This document shows positions 9,216 through 17,388 of a stretch of 64,000 nt of DNA, in pieces (the stretch's first letter is position 1; the number at the start of each line of letters is the position of its first letter). The DNA is from Vibrio intestinalis. GTDB taxonomy: Bacteria; Pseudomonadota; Gammaproteobacteria; Enterobacterales; Vibrionaceae. The stretch covers positions 62,001 through 126,000 of the forward strand of contig NZ_JANAVY020000008.1 of NCBI RefSeq assembly GCF_025195085.2. The letters run 5' to 3'. A program made the position numbers and the translations under genes. The notes below the pieces were generated by a model. That model ran no database searches and was not told where the DNA came from. It saw only the letters and a list, made by a program, of their open reading frames with translations.

Positions 9216-9505
9216 AAAATACCCCTGCAAATTCAAGAGCGCGGAGTTTAGTGCCTATTGATAAAACCATCTAATGATATTTAGTCAGCATAAACATGCA
9301 TCAAATGCATAAATCTCTAAGCTTGATGATAAAAGTAAATGCCATGCCGAGAACCGATAGCCGTCGGTCCTAAAATTCCTCCATAAAACCGAATGACTTG
9401 TCTCTGAAAGTTTGAGGTTTGTGTCGCAATCACCCATTCGCATTAATGCTGAGGACGAATGAAAAGCTGACAATCAATGCAGATGCCCTTCCTAGGTACA
9501 AAACG

Positions 9506-10135
9506 ATGAGCAATAAGCTGTCTGATTTTTCTGTGCACATTCCGATTGATGAAGCCTTGTGCAAAACCCAAGATCGAACCAAAGATCTGCTTTACGATTA
9601 CAATCACGCAAGACCATCAGAGCATAAAATTAAACATCAGATCCTTGAAAAGTTGCTCGGTAGCTACAGCGGTGAAACCATCATCCCGCCGTTTTACTGC
9701 GATTTAGGCGAAAACATTCACTTTAAAGGCGGTGGATTTTTAAACACCAACGTTACCATCTTAGATCTAGCTCCAGTTTACTTAGGAGAATACGTTCAAC
9801 TTGGACCGAATGTGGTCATCAGCACCGCTGGCCATCCTATTGATATGGCAGAACGTGTGTTGCCAATAGCATTAGGTAACCCAATCACCATTGGAGATCA
9901 TGTCTGGATAGGCGCTGGATCTGTCATTCTCGATGGCGTCACGATAGGTGATCGCAGCGTGATTGGCGCAGGCAGTATTGTGACTAAAGATATACCATCT
10001 GATAGCGTTGCAGTAGGGAACCCATGTAGAGTCGTAAAGCAGATTCAGCATGGCAAAATACCAAGCGACGAAGAACTAGAAGAAATGTGGCGCCCTATTT
10101 TTGAAATGGAAAATGCCACCCGAGAAGAGAGTTAA
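9506..10135 (+). CDS. Hexapeptide-repeat sugar O-acetyltransferase (Maa/LacA-like)
   Basis: A 209-residue protein with an N-terminal Mac domain (ALCKTQDRTKDLLYDYNHARPSE) and left-handed beta-helix hexapeptide repeats (VWIGAGSVILDGVTIGDRSVIGAGSIVTKDIP). It ends with the AVGNPCRVVKQI motif of the maltose/galactoside acetyltransferase family. STAGHPID holds the expected catalytic His. It transfers acetyl from acetyl-CoA to a sugar hydroxyl, and the natural acceptor is usually unclear in this family. The open frame extends upstream to 9419, but ATG 9506 matches the family start. Confidence 0.88.
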   Translation: MSNKLSDFSVHIPIDEALCKTQDRTKDLLYDYNHARPSEHKIKHQILEKLLGSYSGETIIPPFYCDLGENIHFKGGGFLNTNVTILDLAPVYLGEYVQLGPNVVISTAGHPIDMAERVLPIALGNPITIGDHVWIGAGSVILDGVTIGDRSVIGAGSIVTKDIPSDSVAVGNPCRVVKQIQHGKIPSDEELEEMWRPIFEMENATREES

Positions 10136-10142
10136 AAATAGT

Positions 10143-10169
10143 AAAGCCCAGTCGATGCTGGGCTTTTTT
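10143..10169. terminator. Bidirectional terminator between convergent genes
   Basis: The stem GCCCAG (10146-10151) with CTGGGC (10158-10163) is flanked by AAA on the left and TTTTTT on the right. It can serve the acetyltransferase and perhaps the convergent phosphatase gene. Confidence 0.8.
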
Positions 10170-10180
10170 AAATTCAGAAG

Positions 10181-10978
10181 TTAAAGAAGAGTATCTTTAA
10201 TCACCTTTAATACACCAGATTCATTATTGCTTGGCGCACTAAAACGAGCGTATTGCTTCACTTCAGGGTGCGCATTTTCAACCGCGTAAGAGTGGTAACT
10301 CGCCTTTAGCATTTCAACATCATTGAAGTAATCACCAAAGCTCATCGTCTGCTCATGAGCAAAGCCAAGAGTCTTTTGAAGATGCTCTATCGCTGCTCCT
10401 TTTGACGCTTCTGCATTCATGATATCCAGCCAAATCTTGGCGCTCACAACCACTTGGTGAGAATGTCCGAACTGTTCGTTCATAGTTGGGTAGACATGTT
10501 CAGCCGTGCTATCGAAATGACAAATCGCGACTTTGATAAAGTCATCTTCTACCGTAAGTAAATCGTCTACGTATTGGCACTCGTGGTAGTACTTGCTTAG
10601 TTCCGCTATCGCAACTGGATCTTGAGTCTCGATATAAGCTGACTTTTTGCCACATAGCACCGTGTATGCACCATCAATGTCACGAGTCAATTGAATCACT
10701 TTAGCTATCGTAGGATGGTCTAACGGGCAGCTGTATAGCTCTTCCCCTTTGTGCATCACCAAAGTGCCATTTTCAGCAATAAACATCATCTCATCTTTAA
10801 TAGGCGCAAACGTGGTTTGCAGACTCGCATATTGACGACCAGACGCCGCCGCGAAAATGATGCCTTTTTCTTTTAGTTGCTGGTATACATCATAAAACTC
10901 TGGGTCTAGCTGAGAAGATTCATTTAACAAAGTGCCATCCATATCAGAGGCAATAAATTTGATGTTCAATGCAGGCAT
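10181..10978 (-). CDS. Cof-type HAD-superfamily phosphatase
   Basis: A 265-residue protein of the Cof/IIB subfamily. Motif I is DMDGTLL near residue 12 with the nucleophile Asp. Motif II is in FAAASGR, and motif IV is SFGDYFNDVEML near residue 213. These enzymes dephosphorylate sugar phosphates, flavin precursors or pyridoxal phosphate with broad specificity, so the substrate is not predicted. It is a single-gene unit on the minus strand, converging with the acetyltransferase. Confidence 0.87.
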   Translation of the reverse strand: MPALNIKFIASDMDGTLLNESSQLDPEFYDVYQQLKEKGIIFAAASGRQYASLQTTFAPIKDEMMFIAENGTLVMHKGEELYSCPLDHPTIAKVIQLTRDIDGAYTVLCGKKSAYIETQDPVAIAELSKYYHECQYVDDLLTVEDDFIKVAICHFDSTAEHVYPTMNEQFGHSHQVVVSAKIWLDIMNAEASKGAAIEHLQKTLGFAHEQTMSFGDYFNDVEMLKASYHSYAVENAHPEVKQYARFSAPSNNESGVLKVIKDTLL

Positions 10979-11122
10979 TCCGTCTGGCTCATATAAAAAG
11001 TGGAATGGGAAGATTGCTCGATCTCTGTTTTTTTGTAAACCCCTAAACGCGGTACAATTGCACTATCAAGTTATCCTGTTTTCCTTTTTAAGAACTCTCC
11101 AGAGCGAGGTTTTGCAATAGGC

Positions 11123-11464
11123 TCAGCAATTGCGTACGGCGATCACTTCATAGTTATCGACACTTTCAATGTCATAGCGGAAGGTTACATGCTTGCAGAC
11201 TCTTTGTTCTTGGTGGTGGTAATTCACCTTACCATGCACGTAAACCCAGTCCAACGTATCAGTCGCGGAAGAGATTTCAGCCTGATATAAGGCCCCCTCA
11301 TTAACTATCGCAGACGGATCCATCCAATCTTTATGATGGGCGATATCAAACAAATAACTGTTGGCTACTTTTTCCAAATCTTTTGGTACTAAATACCAGT
11401 GGTAATATCCAAACGCGGCGACCCCAGACAACACCACCGCGCAAACCTTAGCAATAGGACTCAC
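11123..11464 (-). CDS. Small membrane-anchored protein of unknown function
   Basis: A 113-residue protein with one N-terminal hydrophobic segment (about residues 4-22) and an extracytoplasmic-type C-terminal domain. Two late Cys residues (RVCKHV and the C-terminal RNC) could form a disulfide. No family is recognised. The start codon is GTG at 11464, supported by AAGGA about six bases upstream. It is transcribed away from the M3 peptidase gene and stands alone. Confidence 0.6.
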   Translation of the reverse strand: MSPIAKVCAVVLSGVAAFGYYHWYLVPKDLEKVANSYLFDIAHHKDWMDPSAIVNEGALYQAEISSATDTLDWVYVHGKVNYHHQEQRVCKHVTFRYDIESVDNYEVIAVRNC

Positions 11465-11655
11465 TACTTTTCCTTAACGCAAAAATCAACTCCATTAATG
11501 ATATTTATCACTTTACATTGCAAACAATTGCTTATGTTCATTGTTGACTATTTTTGTGACATAATCTTCATTGTTAAGTTATTGATAACCATTATTTAAA
11601 TGGATAGAACCATTAGCCCTTATCCTCTTTTTGGGCTGTAGTCACAAGGATTCAC

Positions 11656-13503
11656 ATGAACGCTACTCAATATCTCAACGAGCTCAATGCTCGTTATCTC
11701 GCGATCCATCGAAACAAAGAAGATTTTTTCTGGGAAACCTACATGGGCATCAGCGATGACCATCAAGGATCAGCCGAAGCGCAAACCAAGTGGACGCAGT
11801 TCCTCAGCGATGCGGAAAACATTGTTGAGACTAAAAAACAATTAGAGACGGCTATCTCTATTACGAATGAACAAGAAAAAGAAGCGACGATCCATGGCCT
11901 TAAAGGTTGGCTAGCGGTGTTCGAATCGCACGCGATTGAAGATACAGACACGCAGCAGAAACAAGCAGAGCTGATCAAATTTGAATCCGAGCTGTTTAAG
12001 AAGAAGCAATCACATCCGCTGATGTATCAAAACGAATCCGGCGAACAAGTTGAAGGTTCATTACCGGTCATCTCTTCTGCGATTCGTACCAGCGATCATG
12101 CCGAGGTTCGCCAATCAGCTCACCAAGCGCTTCTAAATTTAGAGCAATGGCTGCTAGAAAATGGCTTTTTAGAGTTAGTAAAACGTCGTAACCAGTTTGC
12201 TCGTTCACTGGGCTACAAAAACTACTTCGACTATTCGGTACTAAAAACCGAACACATGAGCAGTGATGAGCTGTTCGCCATTCTTGATGATTTTGAAACA
12301 CGCACTCGTGATGTTCACCTCGCTAGTTTAGAAGGCTTAGCCACTAACAAGGGAGCTCAAGCGCTAGAAGGACATAACTTCGTTTACTCCTACTCCGGCG
12401 ATGCAATGCGCGATCTTGACCCATATGTGCCATTCTCTAAATCACTGCGCCGCTGGGTTGAGTCGTTCGGTCGGTTAAATATCGAGTTTTCTGATGCAGA
12501 GCTAACGCTTGATCTACTTGATCGTAAGGGTAAATACCAAAATGGCTTCTGCCATGGCCCAGTTCCTTGTTTCTATAACCAGGGCGAATGGGTAGCTGCC
12601 AAAGTAAACTTCACCAGTAATGCAAAACCTGACCAAGTTGGCAGTGGGTACAGCGGTATGAACACACTCTTCCACGAAGGCGGCCATGCAGCACACTTCG
12701 CTAACATGAAGCAAAACGCTCCATGTTACTCAATTGAATTTGCGCCTACGTCTATGGCTTATGCAGAAACACAATCGATGTTCTGTGACAGCTTGCTGAA
12801 AGATGCTGACTGGTTAAAACTGTATGCATTAAATGCTGATGGTCAACCCGTACCAGACGACATCATTAAAAACATCACCATGAGCGGCCAACCATTTAAA
12901 GCTTATGAAGAGCGCTCTATTCTTGTTGTGCCTTACTTCGAACGTGCGCTATACCAGTTAGATGATGACCAACTACAGCCTGAGTTAGTAACCAAACTGG
13001 CTCGTGATTGTGAGAAACGCATTCTTGGCCTTGAGTGCAGTCCTCGACCATTGATGGCAATCCCACACCTACTGTCTGACGAAGCCTCATGTGCTTACCA
13101 AGGCTACTTACTGGCTCATATGGCGGTGTACCAAACTCGATCTTACTTTACCGAGAAGTACGGCTACCTTACCGATAACCCAGAAATCGGCCCTCTACTA
13201 GCCGAGCACTACTGGAAACCGGGTAACAGCCAAACCCACAACGAAACTATCGTGGCATTAACAGGTGAAGGTTTTAACGCTAAATATCTGGCTGATATTT
13301 GTAACCTAACACCAGAACAAGCGTGGCAAGCTCAGCAAGATAAAATGGCTAAACTAGCCAATCGTTCTCAAACTGAAATCAAGCCTCTTAATGCAACCAT
13401 AAAGATCGTAGACGGTGCGAAGGAGCTAGCAAGCAACCAAAACTCAGACACTGAAATGTTTGAGCAATTTGAAGCTTACATTGCCAAACAATATGGCTGC
13501 TAA
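11656..13503 (+). CDS. M3 family metallopeptidase (oligoendopeptidase-like)
   Basis: A 615-residue protein without a signal peptide. The zinc motif HEGGH is at 340-344 (His340, Glu341, His344), and a likely third ligand is Glu371 in AYAETQS. The HEGGH form and the all-helical N-terminal half fit the M3/thimet-oligopeptidase clan, which cleaves short peptides in the cytoplasm. Aromatic-rich substrate-side motifs such as YSGMNTLFHEGGHAAHF and SYFTEKYGYL are also present. The start has AAGGA eight bases upstream. It is followed by a long hairpin and then the T6SS operon, with which it has no obvious functional link. Confidence 0.85.
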   Translation: MNATQYLNELNARYLAIHRNKEDFFWETYMGISDDHQGSAEAQTKWTQFLSDAENIVETKKQLETAISITNEQEKEATIHGLKGWLAVFESHAIEDTDTQQKQAELIKFESELFKKKQSHPLMYQNESGEQVEGSLPVISSAIRTSDHAEVRQSAHQALLNLEQWLLENGFLELVKRRNQFARSLGYKNYFDYSVLKTEHMSSDELFAILDDFETRTRDVHLASLEGLATNKGAQALEGHNFVYSYSGDAMRDLDPYVPFSKSLRRWVESFGRLNIEFSDAELTLDLLDRKGKYQNGFCHGPVPCFYNQGEWVAAKVNFTSNAKPDQVGSGYSGMNTLFHEGGHAAHFANMKQNAPCYSIEFAPTSMAYAETQSMFCDSLLKDADWLKLYALNADGQPVPDDIIKNITMSGQPFKAYEERSILVVPYFERALYQLDDDQLQPELVTKLARDCEKRILGLECSPRPLMAIPHLLSDEASCAYQGYLLAHMAVYQTRSYFTEKYGYLTDNPEIGPLLAEHYWKPGNSQTHNETIVALTGEGFNAKYLADICNLTPEQAWQAQQDKMAKLANRSQTEIKPLNATIKIVDGAKELASNQNSDTEMFEQFEAYIAKQYGC

Positions 13504-13551
13504 ATTAGACTCGTTATTCAATAACGACTGATTACCCATTCTTTACCTAAT

Positions 13552-13592
13552 AAGCAACAACTTGCCCAAAGCAAAGCAAGTTGTTGCTTTAT
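13552..13592 (+). terminator. Long-stem terminator after the M3 peptidase gene
   Basis: A 14-bp perfect stem (13552-13565 with 13576-13589) and a 10-base loop are followed by a short T-rich tail. The T run is weak, but the position 48 bases after the stop supports termination. Confidence 0.7.
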
Positions 13593-13628
13593 TCAATATA
13601 ACCACCTGATTTTACTCACTTAAAAACT

Positions 13629-13644
13629 TGGCATCGACCTTGTA
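13629..13644 (+). promoter_or_regulatory. Sigma-54 (RpoN) promoter candidate for hcp
   Basis: TTGGCAT, five bases, then TTGTA: the GG at 13630-13631 and the TG at 13641-13642 have the -24/-12 spacing of RpoN promoters, matching TGGCAY-N5-TTGYW except at one -12 base. It lies about 85 bases upstream of hcp. In V. cholerae, hcp operons are driven by RpoN with the activator VasH, so the placement fits known T6SS regulation. Confidence 0.65.
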
Positions 13645-13727
13645 ATAACCCTAGCGATTATTTAATCACTTCCCCGCCCGGCTCACGCTCTGGGTGGCTA
13701 ATAGGACTAATACTTAAGGATTTTAAG

Positions 13728-14246
13728 ATGCCAACTCCATGTTATATCGCCATCGAGGGCGAAACTCAGGGCCTTATCACTGCAGGTGCATGTACTTCTG
13801 ACTCTATCGGTGACTCTTACGTTGAAGGCCACGAAGATGAGATGCTAGTGCAATTCTTCGACCACGTAGTAACAGTACCGACTGACCCGCAATCTGGTCA
13901 GCCTTCTGGTCAACGTGTTCACAAACCATTCAAATTCACTGTATCACTAAACAAAGCGGTACCTCTGCTTTACAACGCACTGGCTGCGGGTGAGAAGATG
14001 AAGTCAGTGGAACTAAAATGGTACCGCACTTCAGTAGAAGGTAAGCAAGAGAACTTCTTCACAACTTGCCTAGAGAACGCGTCTATCGTGGATATCCAAT
14101 GTGAGATGCCGCACTGTCAAGACCCTGCGTTTGCAGACTTCACTCAGAACCTAACCGTTTCTATGTCATACCGTAAAATCACTTGGGACCACGTTAACTC
14201 GGGTACTTCAGGTGCAGACGACTGGCGTAAGCCTATCGAAGCGTAA
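13728..14246 (+). CDS. hcp: Type VI secretion tube protein Hcp
   Basis: A 172-residue protein that forms hexameric rings stacking into the T6SS inner tube. Length and sequence match Vibrio Hcp throughout, including YVEGHEDEMLVQFFDHVV, GQRVHKPFKFTVSLNKAVPLL, VELKWYRTS, the MPHCQDP loop and the C-terminal GADDWRKPIEA. It starts at ATG 13728 with AAGGA nine bases before. It is the first gene of a five-gene unit; two hairpins lie between it and vgrG. Confidence 0.97.
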   Translation: MPTPCYIAIEGETQGLITAGACTSDSIGDSYVEGHEDEMLVQFFDHVVTVPTDPQSGQPSGQRVHKPFKFTVSLNKAVPLLYNALAAGEKMKSVELKWYRTSVEGKQENFFTTCLENASIVDIQCEMPHCQDPAFADFTQNLTVSMSYRKITWDHVNSGTSGADDWRKPIEA

Positions 14247-14266
14247 TCGCGCTCGATATGACTCTT

Positions 14267-14330
14267 CCCTAAGTGCCTTCATTGAGTTGAATCACTTAGG
14301 GCTTAGCCCATTTCTTCGGAAGTGGGCTTT
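14267..14330 (+). terminator. Tandem hairpins between hcp and vgrG
   Basis: The first stem is CCCTAAGTG (14267-14275) with CACTTAGGG (14293-14301), a perfect 9 bp. The second is 14305-14314 with 14319-14328, 10 bp with one G-T pair and a UUCG tetraloop closed by C-G, followed by TTTAT. The short T tail suggests partial termination or 3' end protection, so that hcp transcript exceeds that of vgrG and downstream genes. Confidence 0.65.
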
Positions 14331-14432
14331 ATGCCAATTTAGATAAGCCATTGTGTCACCGAACTCATTTCAACCCACAAGGTTTATCTCAGTTGGTATC
14401 GCACACAGCGAGCTAAGCAAAAGGAAGCGGTA

Positions 14433-16547
14433 ATGGTAACTCTCAATTTTACTCTGCAAGTGGATGGCCTCGACCCTGAGACCTTTGTCGTGCATGACTA
14501 TCACGGCACAGAGTCCATCTCTTGTGCGTCAATAACCAATGGCATTGACTGCCATGGCTACCATTACCAAGTTGAACTTGCCAGCCGATTACCCAGTTTA
14601 ACCGCCGCTGATGTGGTGGATAAAACCGTCCAACTGGATATCTACCAAAATCGTGAGTTAGTCAAAACCATCCATGGCATTGCCAGCAGTTATAGCCAAG
14701 CCGACAGCGGCCACCATCATAGTTTTTACTCGTTAACCTTAGTGCCTTCGCTCAAGCGTTTAGCACTTCGCCAAAACAGCCGTATCTTCCAACAACAAAC
14801 GGTGCCAGAAATTATCTCGATTCTTTTGCAAGAGATGGGCATTGAAGATTACGCCTTTGCGGTGCAACGTGATTGCTTACCACGTGAGTTTTGTGTTCAG
14901 TACCGAGAAACCGACCTGGCCTTTTTAGAGCGTTTAGCCGCTGAAGAAGGTTTGCGTTACAGCTTTGTCCACCAACCGGGTAAACACACCTTACTCTTTA
15001 CCGACAGTAACGACAGTGTGCATTACATTGGTGACTTACCTTATAACGCCTTATCCGGCGGGATGAGTGAGCAAAACTATGTGTCGCAGTTTAGTGTCAC
15101 TAAACAGGCGCAGACTAGCCACTCTCAGCTTAATGACTACAGCTTTAAAAAGCCCCATTATGCCTTCAGCCATCAAACCACCGGCTCTAGTGTCGGTACT
15201 GGCATGGAGTACCAACGCCAAGACCAATACGAACACTTTGATTACCCGGGCCGCTTTAAAGACGACGCCAGTGGTAAAGCCTTTAACCAAACCCGCTTAG
15301 AGTATCTGCGCCGTAGCGCCCATACCGCGCAAGGCAAAAGTAATCACCCACAACTACAAGCGGGGCATAGCTTCTCACTCAGTGAGCACCTCGATGATGC
15401 CAACAACCAAACTTGGCTGATTACCCAGATTCATCATCAAGGCAGCCAGCCACAAGCGCTCGAAGAAGAAGGGGGCAGCGGCGCCACCACTTACGCCAAC
15501 CAATTTCATTTAGTGCCGGCCATTATGCCTTGGCGCGCGACTCCGACGCCAAAGCCTTTAGTCGATGGCCCGATGATTGCCCTTGTGGTTGGCCCAGAAG
15601 GCGAAGAAATCTTCTGTGATGAACATGGCCGAGTAAAACTGCATTTCCCGTGGGATAGATATTCTAATGCTGATGAACAAAGCTCATGCTGGGTACGCGT
15701 GTCCCAAGGTTGGGCTGGTAGCCAATACGGCATGATGGCCATCCCACGTATTGGCCATGAAGTGATTGTATCGTTCTTAAACGGTGACCCTGACCAACCA
15801 ATTATTACCGGTCGCACCTACCATGCAACCAACACACCACCTTATGCCCTACCCGAGCATAAGACCAAAACCATCTTACGCAGTGAAACCCACCAAGGCC
15901 AAGGTTATAACGAACTCAGCTTTGAAGACCAAGCAGGGCAAGAACAAATCTATCTGCATGCCCAAAAAGACTTGGATGCGGAAATTAAGAACGACCACAC
16001 CACCCACATTAAGCACGATAAGCACTTAACCGTCGATAACGATAGTTTTGCGTTGGTGAAAAACAATCAACACACCATCGTAAAAGGTGAAGACCGAACC
16101 AAAGTAACTAAAGACACAACCCAAGTGGTTAATGGGGCGTTAAACCAAAAAATAGGCTCCAACTACGCACTCCAATCTGGTACAGAGATTCACCTCAAAT
16201 CAGGTCATAAGCTAGTCATGGAGGCCGGCAGCGAAATCACCATTAAAGCTGGCGGAAGCTTTGTAAAAGTCGACCCAGCGGGCGTACACATTGTTGGACC
16301 GACCATCAACCTAAACGCAGGTGGCAGCCCAGGTAGCGGCAGCGGCTACGGTGGCAGTGAAGCAATAGCACCAAGAATTATTGAAGAGTTAGTAGCGCCC
16401 GAGGAGCTGATTGTCCATAAGCAGAATGCAGCTAAGTTTGTTACTGCTCAGCAGATAAAAACTTTGAAAATTTCGGCATCAAAAGCTCAAGGTATATGTG
16501 AAACTTGTGAAGAAAAGGAACGAGATGAAAGCAAGCAAAATACCTGA
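14433..16547 (+). CDS. vgrG: Type VI secretion spike protein VgrG
   Basis: A 704-residue protein forming the trimeric tip of the T6SS tube. The gp27-like base (about 1-370) includes YRETDLAFLERLAAEEGLRYSF. The gp5-like OB region carries GEEIFCDEHGRVKLHFPWDR and GWAGSQYGMMAIPRIGHEVIVSFLNGDPDQPIITG. A DUF2345-like beta-needle follows to about residue 620. After a GSGSGYGGS linker there is only a short tail with a CETCEE motif, so this VgrG carries no enzymatic extension; the tail probably docks the adaptor. The start has AAGGAAG upstream. Its last 23 bases overlap the next gene. Confidence 0.96.
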   Translation: MVTLNFTLQVDGLDPETFVVHDYHGTESISCASITNGIDCHGYHYQVELASRLPSLTAADVVDKTVQLDIYQNRELVKTIHGIASSYSQADSGHHHSFYSLTLVPSLKRLALRQNSRIFQQQTVPEIISILLQEMGIEDYAFAVQRDCLPREFCVQYRETDLAFLERLAAEEGLRYSFVHQPGKHTLLFTDSNDSVHYIGDLPYNALSGGMSEQNYVSQFSVTKQAQTSHSQLNDYSFKKPHYAFSHQTTGSSVGTGMEYQRQDQYEHFDYPGRFKDDASGKAFNQTRLEYLRRSAHTAQGKSNHPQLQAGHSFSLSEHLDDANNQTWLITQIHHQGSQPQALEEEGGSGATTYANQFHLVPAIMPWRATPTPKPLVDGPMIALVVGPEGEEIFCDEHGRVKLHFPWDRYSNADEQSSCWVRVSQGWAGSQYGMMAIPRIGHEVIVSFLNGDPDQPIITGRTYHATNTPPYALPEHKTKTILRSETHQGQGYNELSFEDQAGQEQIYLHAQKDLDAEIKNDHTTHIKHDKHLTVDNDSFALVKNNQHTIVKGEDRTKVTKDTTQVVNGALNQKIGSNYALQSGTEIHLKSGHKLVMEAGSEITIKAGGSFVKVDPAGVHIVGPTINLNAGGSPGSGSGYGGSEAIAPRIIEELVAPEELIVHKQNAAKFVTAQQIKTLKISASKAQGICETCEEKERDESKQNT

Positions 16548-17388
16548 ATTACGAGTACCCAAGAGTCAATCTCTCTATTTGTTAATTGATGGAAATGCGG
16601 TTGATAAATTGGCGGAAAAAATATATTCATTAACCGAAAATTTAAATGTTCAATGCATATATACAAATAGCCCCTTACAACCTCTAAGAGAGGCTTCTCC
16701 ATGGCTAATTGAACTTCTTGATTCTCAACGCTTTAGCGTACTAGCTTGGGCTCAGGAGCAAAATTTTTTCGAAAACCAAGCAGCATGGTTATTCATTTCA
16801 GAATCAAATATAGAAACAACCGCCGATCATTTTCGCTCGCTAGTGGAAGTTGAGCACCCAATGGGTCACCAAGTAGTTTTTAGGCTTCAGGATCCTAGAG
16901 TCGCCCGAGCATTATTTACTTACCATGCTGAGCAAAATCATTTCGAATTAACAGGCCCTATTTCAGAGTCTTGGTTTTATGTTCAGGAAAAATGGTTCAA
17001 AGTTAAGAGCTTTCCTCAACCAGTCAATAAGCGTAAGTACGTGCTGACAGAACAAGATCTAAATATATTAAACATCGTAGCTATGGAACAGTTTATTTTG
17101 GGACTCGATAAACATATCTCTCTATATTTCCCTCATTGGGTTGCACAAAAGAAAAGTAATACAAGAACCATCATAGAAAATGCCAAATCAAGAGGATTTA
17201 CATCTGAGCGAGCTATATATTTCTACACCAATGTCCTTGGTTTTCTTGGAGAAAACTGTTTAGACAACAATGAATACCAAGATATTCAACAACTCGTACT
17301 CATGCCATCTAGGCTAACACCAGAGCAAAGAATTGAGAAAGCCGCACACCTTGCTTATCAGTACTCACAGGGAGAAATTCATGTCTAA
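16525..17388 (+). CDS. DUF4123 effector adaptor (VasW-like/Tap)
   Basis: A 287-residue chaperone-like adaptor that loads a cargo effector onto VgrG. The N-terminal DUF4123 pattern is visible: LYLLIDGNAVDKLAEKIY, SPWLIELL, then HFRSLVEVEHPMGHQVVFRLQDPRVARALF (to about residue 130). The C-terminal half is helical and variable. ATG 16525 is chosen because AAGGA lies six bases upstream; the in-frame GTG 16498 lies deeper in vgrG. The gene overlaps vgrG by 23 bases and the effector gene by 8 bases, which points to translational coupling. V. cholerae VasW (VCA0019) holds the same position. Confidence 0.87.
   Translation: MKASKIPELRVPKSQSLYLLIDGNAVDKLAEKIYSLTENLNVQCIYTNSPLQPLREASPWLIELLDSQRFSVLAWAQEQNFFENQAAWLFISESNIETTADHFRSLVEVEHPMGHQVVFRLQDPRVARALFTYHAEQNHFELTGPISESWFYVQEKWFKVKSFPQPVNKRKYVLTEQDLNILNIVAMEQFILGLDKHISLYFPHWVAQKKSNTRTIIENAKSRGFTSERAIYFYTNVLGFLGENCLDNNEYQDIQQLVLMPSRLTPEQRIEKAAHLAYQYSQGEIHV

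Noticed and set aside
9285..9473. 62-codon minus-strand frame in the gap before the acetyltransferase gene
   Set aside because: No ribosome site and low-complexity translation; the gap more likely holds divergent promoters.
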